A DNA stretch of 64,000 nucleotides from Hormiphora californensis. Taxonomy: Eukaryota; Ctenophora; Tentaculata; Cydippida; Pleurobrachiidae. The DNA lies in assembly GCA_020137815.1 (NCBI GenBank), contig CM035356.1, positions 365,001-429,000 of the forward strand, read 5' to 3'. Shown here one piece after another: positions 60,801 through 64,000 of the stretch. The notes under the pieces were generated by a model, which did no database searches, was not told where the DNA came from, and saw nothing but the letters and a program-made list of their open reading frames with translations. The position numbers and the translations under genes were made by a program. Position 1 is the first letter of the stretch. Every line of letters begins with the position of its first letter.

Positions 60801-63800
60801 TTATCTGAGCAATAACATCAATCAGGGGGGATCTCTACCGGAACAAATCAATTAATTTAAACTAATCAATATGAGTAACTCGAATTAATTTTCTGGAATA
60901 TCATTCTTGGGGGGGGGGTCCAGCCCTAAAAAAAGCTAAGCTAACGGCCAAAATCAGGGTACCTTTAGCTTTTTTTAGCTTTTTTTAGCTTTTTTTAGCT
61001 TTTTTTAGCCTTTTTTAGCTTTTTTTAGCTTTTTTTAGCTTTATTTAGCTTTTTTAAGGCTAAAAAAAGCTAAAAAAAGCTAAAAAAAAGCTAAAATTGA
61101 GTTTTTAGTGGATTCATATAGGTTCGAATCCCGCTGACACCAAATTTTTTAAACTTTTATTATAACGTTTTATAACGTTTTTTGAACTTTTTTAAAACTA
61201 TTTTTATCAAATTTGAATAATATTTTTATCGAAAAAATGTCTCCAGAAAATGGCAGTAGGGGTGGATACAGAAATTGCTATGTATGGACATAAACGGTAG
61301 ATTATGGTAAACAATGTGCAGGAAATGAACAAATGCAGTCAATAGACGTCCGGAAGGATGAAAATTTAATGGAAAAGTGTCAAGATGAATGCTGAAAAAA
61401 CATAAAAATTAGGGCTAAAAAAGCTTAAAAAAGCTAAAAAAAGCTAAAATAAAAAACGCTATCGACCAAAATCAGGGTACCTTTAGCTTTTTTTAGGGCT
61501 GGACCCCCCCCCCCATTCTTACGGTTCAGGAGGATCTTGATGGGTTCTGGAGTTGTTTCAGGTATGTGGAGGGTCAGGGCCCCAGTAGCAAGTTTATACT
61601 GTATTGCTGCCAGCTCGGTCAGGTGGGAAAATGGGATCTCCCCTGTTAACATTTCCCAAACTACAACACCGTAACTGAGTGAATAGAAGAGTGGGTGAAT
61701 AGAAGAGTGGGTGGATAGAAGAGCGGGTGAATAGAAGATATCTAGTGGGTGAATAGAAGAGTGGGTGAATAGAAGAGTGGGTGAATAGAAGAGCGGGTGA
61801 ATAGAAGAGATCTAGTGGGTGAATAGAAGAGCGGGTGAATAGAAGAGTGGGTGAATAGAAGAGCGGGTGAATAGAAGAGTGGGTGAATAGAAGAGATCTA
61901 GTGGTTTTTATTAACGGGAATTCTTTATGTATTTCCCCTAGACCATTCTTCGATGCAGTGTGGGGAAATGTGGTAAACAATCCACACCTTACCTCCAAAC
62001 ATCGCTAGCCTTGCTGGTTTGAGATTCTCGTATAACTTCGGGAGCTAACCATCTGACAGTACCCACAATTCGGGATAACTCAACCGTCTTCTCCATAGTT
62101 CTGGCAGTACCAAAATCTAGGGTGGTATCTGTTAGTTTCTACTTGTGGTCTTATGGGGGGATATAGTGTACCTGATATCTTGAGAGTCAACTTAGTCATA
62201 TCACAATCCGGAGTAATCCTCTGGGCCAGTAGAACTGAAGAAAAGAACATTGGTGTGAAGTTGCACCATAAATTGAGAAAATAGTAATCATTCTATCACA
62301 AAAAGGCGTGACATTGCCCAACTCCGATATGAAGTTCATATCAATAATTCTTCATGTTGATCAGTGAGACCACGCGCGCAGCACAATTACTGACATTAGG
62401 TGCTTTCATAGGAGTGCCGCGCGGTAAACTAGTAACACACCATTTCCACTTTTTAGATCTCGGTGGATCAGATCCCGCTTGTGTATGTATTCCATCCCTG
62501 ATGCAATCTGCTTTGCCCAGTTAACAATAACACCTATAAAGAGAGAATGGGTGATAATAATAGTGGAACAATTACAAGGGAGGGGGTAGAATGAGGAAGA
62601 CAAGGAATCACGGAAGTAGACACAACACATGTAATTATTATAATGCCCCCTCTCCCTTAGCCCTACCCAATTATCATTATTATTGCCCCTCTTTGTGTCT
62701 GCCTTACCTGCACTTAACCCATATTGTCGAAGAACGTTCTGTAACGATCCACCATCGGCATACTCCAAAACTAAACACAACGTTTTATCAGGCTTTACTC
62801 CCAGCTGAAAAGTTGAAAACATGAGTATTGATGATTGGCTAATGTAAATCGAGCAGCACGATATTACAAGGCCTGACAACCAATAATCTCTATTATAATT
62901 TGGAGATGTCGCGTCGAAGTGGCCGTTCGTTAGGCGGTATCTAAGCGACAGACTGCTCCTTCATAAAACACTTCAATGTGCCCAAAGCTGAAAAGCTGTT
63001 GCTCACACTTTTGGAACTTCCAGTGGAAGTTTGTTAATATTTTCGAATGACTTTCAACATGCCAGTCCCCATAGTTATCAATTCAGTTGCCATGGCAACC
63101 GTGTTATTGACGTGGAAAGGGGCGAAAAGAACCACCCGGCGAAGCCGGGTGGGTTATCATAAAGCCCTTACTTGAGGCGCACCCAATGGGTGCGCTAGTA
63201 ATAATATATTTCAAGAGGTTACCCCGTAGAGAGAGGTGATATTTTCATGTTTCAGGGTGTGGATGGTATGTGCTTCCAGTAAGAATTCTTCAAAACTGTC
63301 CTTTCCAGTGATCCCCCGGGCCTCTTTTAGCGCTACCTGGGAGGGTGATATTACTTGTAACAGTTGTGTCTGTTGACAAGGTCGCATATCTGACTCCCCA
63401 GGGAGAAGAGAGACAGGAATATCAATTAATTTTCGATTAACTGCCTCTCTCTCTCTCTGCCATGTCCGTCCCGGCTTCTTTTGCATTCCATCTCTCTCAC
63501 TATCTGTCCCTTCTCACTATTTACCTGCATCTCTTTCTAATGTCTCTCTATCTCTCTATATCGGCCGTAACATACACAACAACTTTTGCATATATCCCTC
63601 ATAACTACTTGCAATATATCACACATCTACATAGAGTGCATGTCTGCAATATCTATTACCTATCTGGCATCCCAACCTTGTATTTTACCATTATCACTCA
63701 TTCTCTTTCTCTCTTTCTCTTGAGATCGCCTATCAAAGAACCCCTTGGGAAGGATATACGATACCGCTTCCCACCTACTCTAAATTGTCGTTAAATGACG

Positions 63801-64000
63801 CAAGTACTCTCCATATTACACTCTTGCTCGGCCCCCTCTCTCCCCTCTAGGTTTCAACCCCATGTTTTACGTACCGATTTTCCCTGGTAGGATCCTTTGT
63901 AGACCTTTCCAGAGGCACCAGTGCCCAGGAGATAACCCAGCTTCAACTCACTCATTGCAATGCTAGGTATTTTGGGGTTTTCTGTGACATAGTTGTGGGG
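57833..64000 (-). CDS. MLK/ZAK-like MAP3K (TKL-group protein kinase), 5' end beyond window
   Basis: Twelve minus-strand exons in perfect phase: 63875-64000 (open), 63223-63336, 62708-62804, 62441-62533, 62172-62234, 61993-62116, 61523-61674, 60665-60782, 60357-60572, 59070-59312, 58354-58897 and 57833-58246, giving 767 residues. The kinase domain is complete: P-loop [18 protein letters not shown] lysine, HRDLKSGN catalytic loop, [36 protein letters not shown], then [11 protein letters not shown]. Next comes a coiled coil starting [20 protein letters not shown], placed and worded like the coiled coil after the ZAK and MLK kinase domains. The tail is Ser/Thr-rich and basic, with two RxxS-W motifs (RTRSWG, RSKSWG) around a poly-Lys run. 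MAP3Ks of this class activate JNK/p38 cascades after stress. No SAM or SH3 domain is seen here; the upstream sequence IPSIA before MSELKLG suggests coding continues past the edge. Confidence 0.88.
58890..58990 (-). repeat. 33-bp unit repeated three times at a kinase splice acceptor, in frame
   Basis: Three copies of a 33-bp unit each contain TTATTTCCAG followed by GACTCGG. Acceptors therefore lie at 58898, 58931 and 58964, exactly 33 bp apart, all in the same reading frame. The proximal one gives the shortest product; the others would add 11 or 22 residues of [11 protein letters not shown]. Confidence 0.9.
59493..60022. mobile_element. 530-bp MITE-like element with 20-bp perfect inverted ends
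   Basis: TTAGGGCCTTTCTTAACGAG at 59493-59512 is exactly complementary to 60003-60022. Inside are arrays of GCAATTGCAGGGT in both orientations, several internal copies of CTCGTTAAGAAAG, and an inverted pair around GTGACTGGGTCACGTG. No coding content. It lies in a kinase intron. Confidence 0.85.
60226..60365. repeat. Inverted copy of a kinase splice donor with nested hairpin
   Basis: The minus-strand donor region of exon 60357-60572 (60350-60365, AAAACCAATGTAAGGT) has a perfect inverted copy at 60226-60241. Between them a perfect 10-bp stem (60302-60311 with 60321-60330, GCGGGGGCCA) brings the arms closer. In the pre-mRNA the 5' splice site could be base-paired. Confidence 0.8.
60909..61514. 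mobile_element. 600-bp MITE with TAGC/T-rich interior, inserted at a splice donor
   Basis: Ends are G-run plus GTCCAGCCCTAAAAAAAGCT at 60909 and its complement ending in a C-run at 61514. The 6-bp ATTCTT is duplicated on both sides (60903-60908, 61515-61520). The interior carries many TTTTTTAGC repeats in both orientations and a GGTTCGAATCC word at about 61123 that matches a tRNA B-box. The right flank is the donor of kinase exon 61523-61674. Confidence 0.85.
61676..61905 (-). repeat. 16-bp minisatellite derived from a polypyrimidine tract
   Basis: About 13 copies of GTGGGTGAATAGAAGA, interrupted by ATCTAGTG segments. On the transcript strand it reads TCTTCTATTCACCCAC and runs straight into the acceptor TTCTATTCACTCAG of kinase exon 61523-61674, so the array multiplies the acceptor's pyrimidine tract. 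Confidence 0.9.
62805..63222. other. Kinase intron with two GC-rich mini-hairpins
   Basis: Within this intron, 63132-63152 forms a perfect 9-bp stem (CCACCCGGC, loop GAA) and 63177-63195 a perfect palindrome (GCGCACCCAATGGGTGCGC). They are unlike the AT-rich surroundings. Confidence 0.8.
63337..63874. other. First visible intron of the kinase gene
   Basis: Intron between the P-loop exon and the VALKEA exon. CT-rich but without long pure repeats; no other gene or element seen. Confidence 0.7.

Noticed and set aside
61100-61140. tRNA-like B-box (GGTTCGAATCC)
   Set aside because: No A-box or cloverleaf can be drawn; it lies inside a MITE and could at most be a remnant of a tRNA-derived sequence.

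Overview
The window is nuclear DNA from an animal. Genes are split by many short GT-AG introns, the protein families are metazoan (a NOVA-type KH splicing factor, a thrombospondin-family matrix protein, an MLK/ZAK-like MAP3K), and long (GA)n/(CT)n tracts, foldback DNA elements and minisatellites fill the non-coding parts. Short introns together with LRR, fibro-slime, cadherin, thrombospondin and LamG modules suggest an early-branching animal, a sponge being my best guess; this is inference, and no single marker settles it.

Layout. (1) 2.6-11.9 kb, minus strand: an intact NOVA-like gene with three KH domains, a large repeat-filled intron (4.0-8.5 kb, part of which looks like poor consensus sequence) and three candidate first coding exons. 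(2) 14.4-15.9 kb, minus: a 5'-truncated retroelement fragment with an open 469-codon frame (RT thumb region plus zinc-knuckle/endonuclease-like end). (3) 16.5-29.4 kb, plus: a very large secreted mosaic gene: signal peptide, about 30 LRRs, LRRCT, FN3, fibro-slime, cadherin, GCC2/GCC3 and EGF modules, thrombospondin type 3 repeats, thrombospondin C-terminal domain, LamG. It carries about seven frame or stop lesions, while the other multi-exon genes carry none. (4) 31.4-41 kb, minus: an unrecognised, well-spliced gene (at least 404 residues) with a foldback element in one intron, an exon-end-derived minisatellite in another, and a 19-bp minisatellite that begins inside its last codons. (5) 43.9-48 kb: a cluster of palindromic and inverted-repeat DNA elements. 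(6) 50.5-55.4 kb, minus: a 381-residue Ser/Pro-rich putative nuclear regulator with a BESS-like C-terminal motif and a 24-nt microexon. (7) 57.8-64 kb, minus: an MLK/ZAK-like protein kinase with coiled coil and long Ser/Thr-rich tail, open at the window edge, with two inverted-repeat elements and two splice-site tandem arrays in its introns.

A theme across independent genes is that tandem repeats sit exactly on, or copy, splice sites: donor copies in NOVA exon 1 and at 39.3-39.8 kb; acceptor or polypyrimidine-tract copies at 4.0, 26.7-27.1, 58.9 and 61.7 kb. A small element is also inserted within 9 bp of a kinase splice donor, and an inverted copy of another donor could mask it in a hairpin. 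The most novel single item is the mosaic LRR/fibro-slime/thrombospondin architecture. The genes do not form an evident pathway; the neighbourhood is best read as unrelated genes separated and invaded by repeats.
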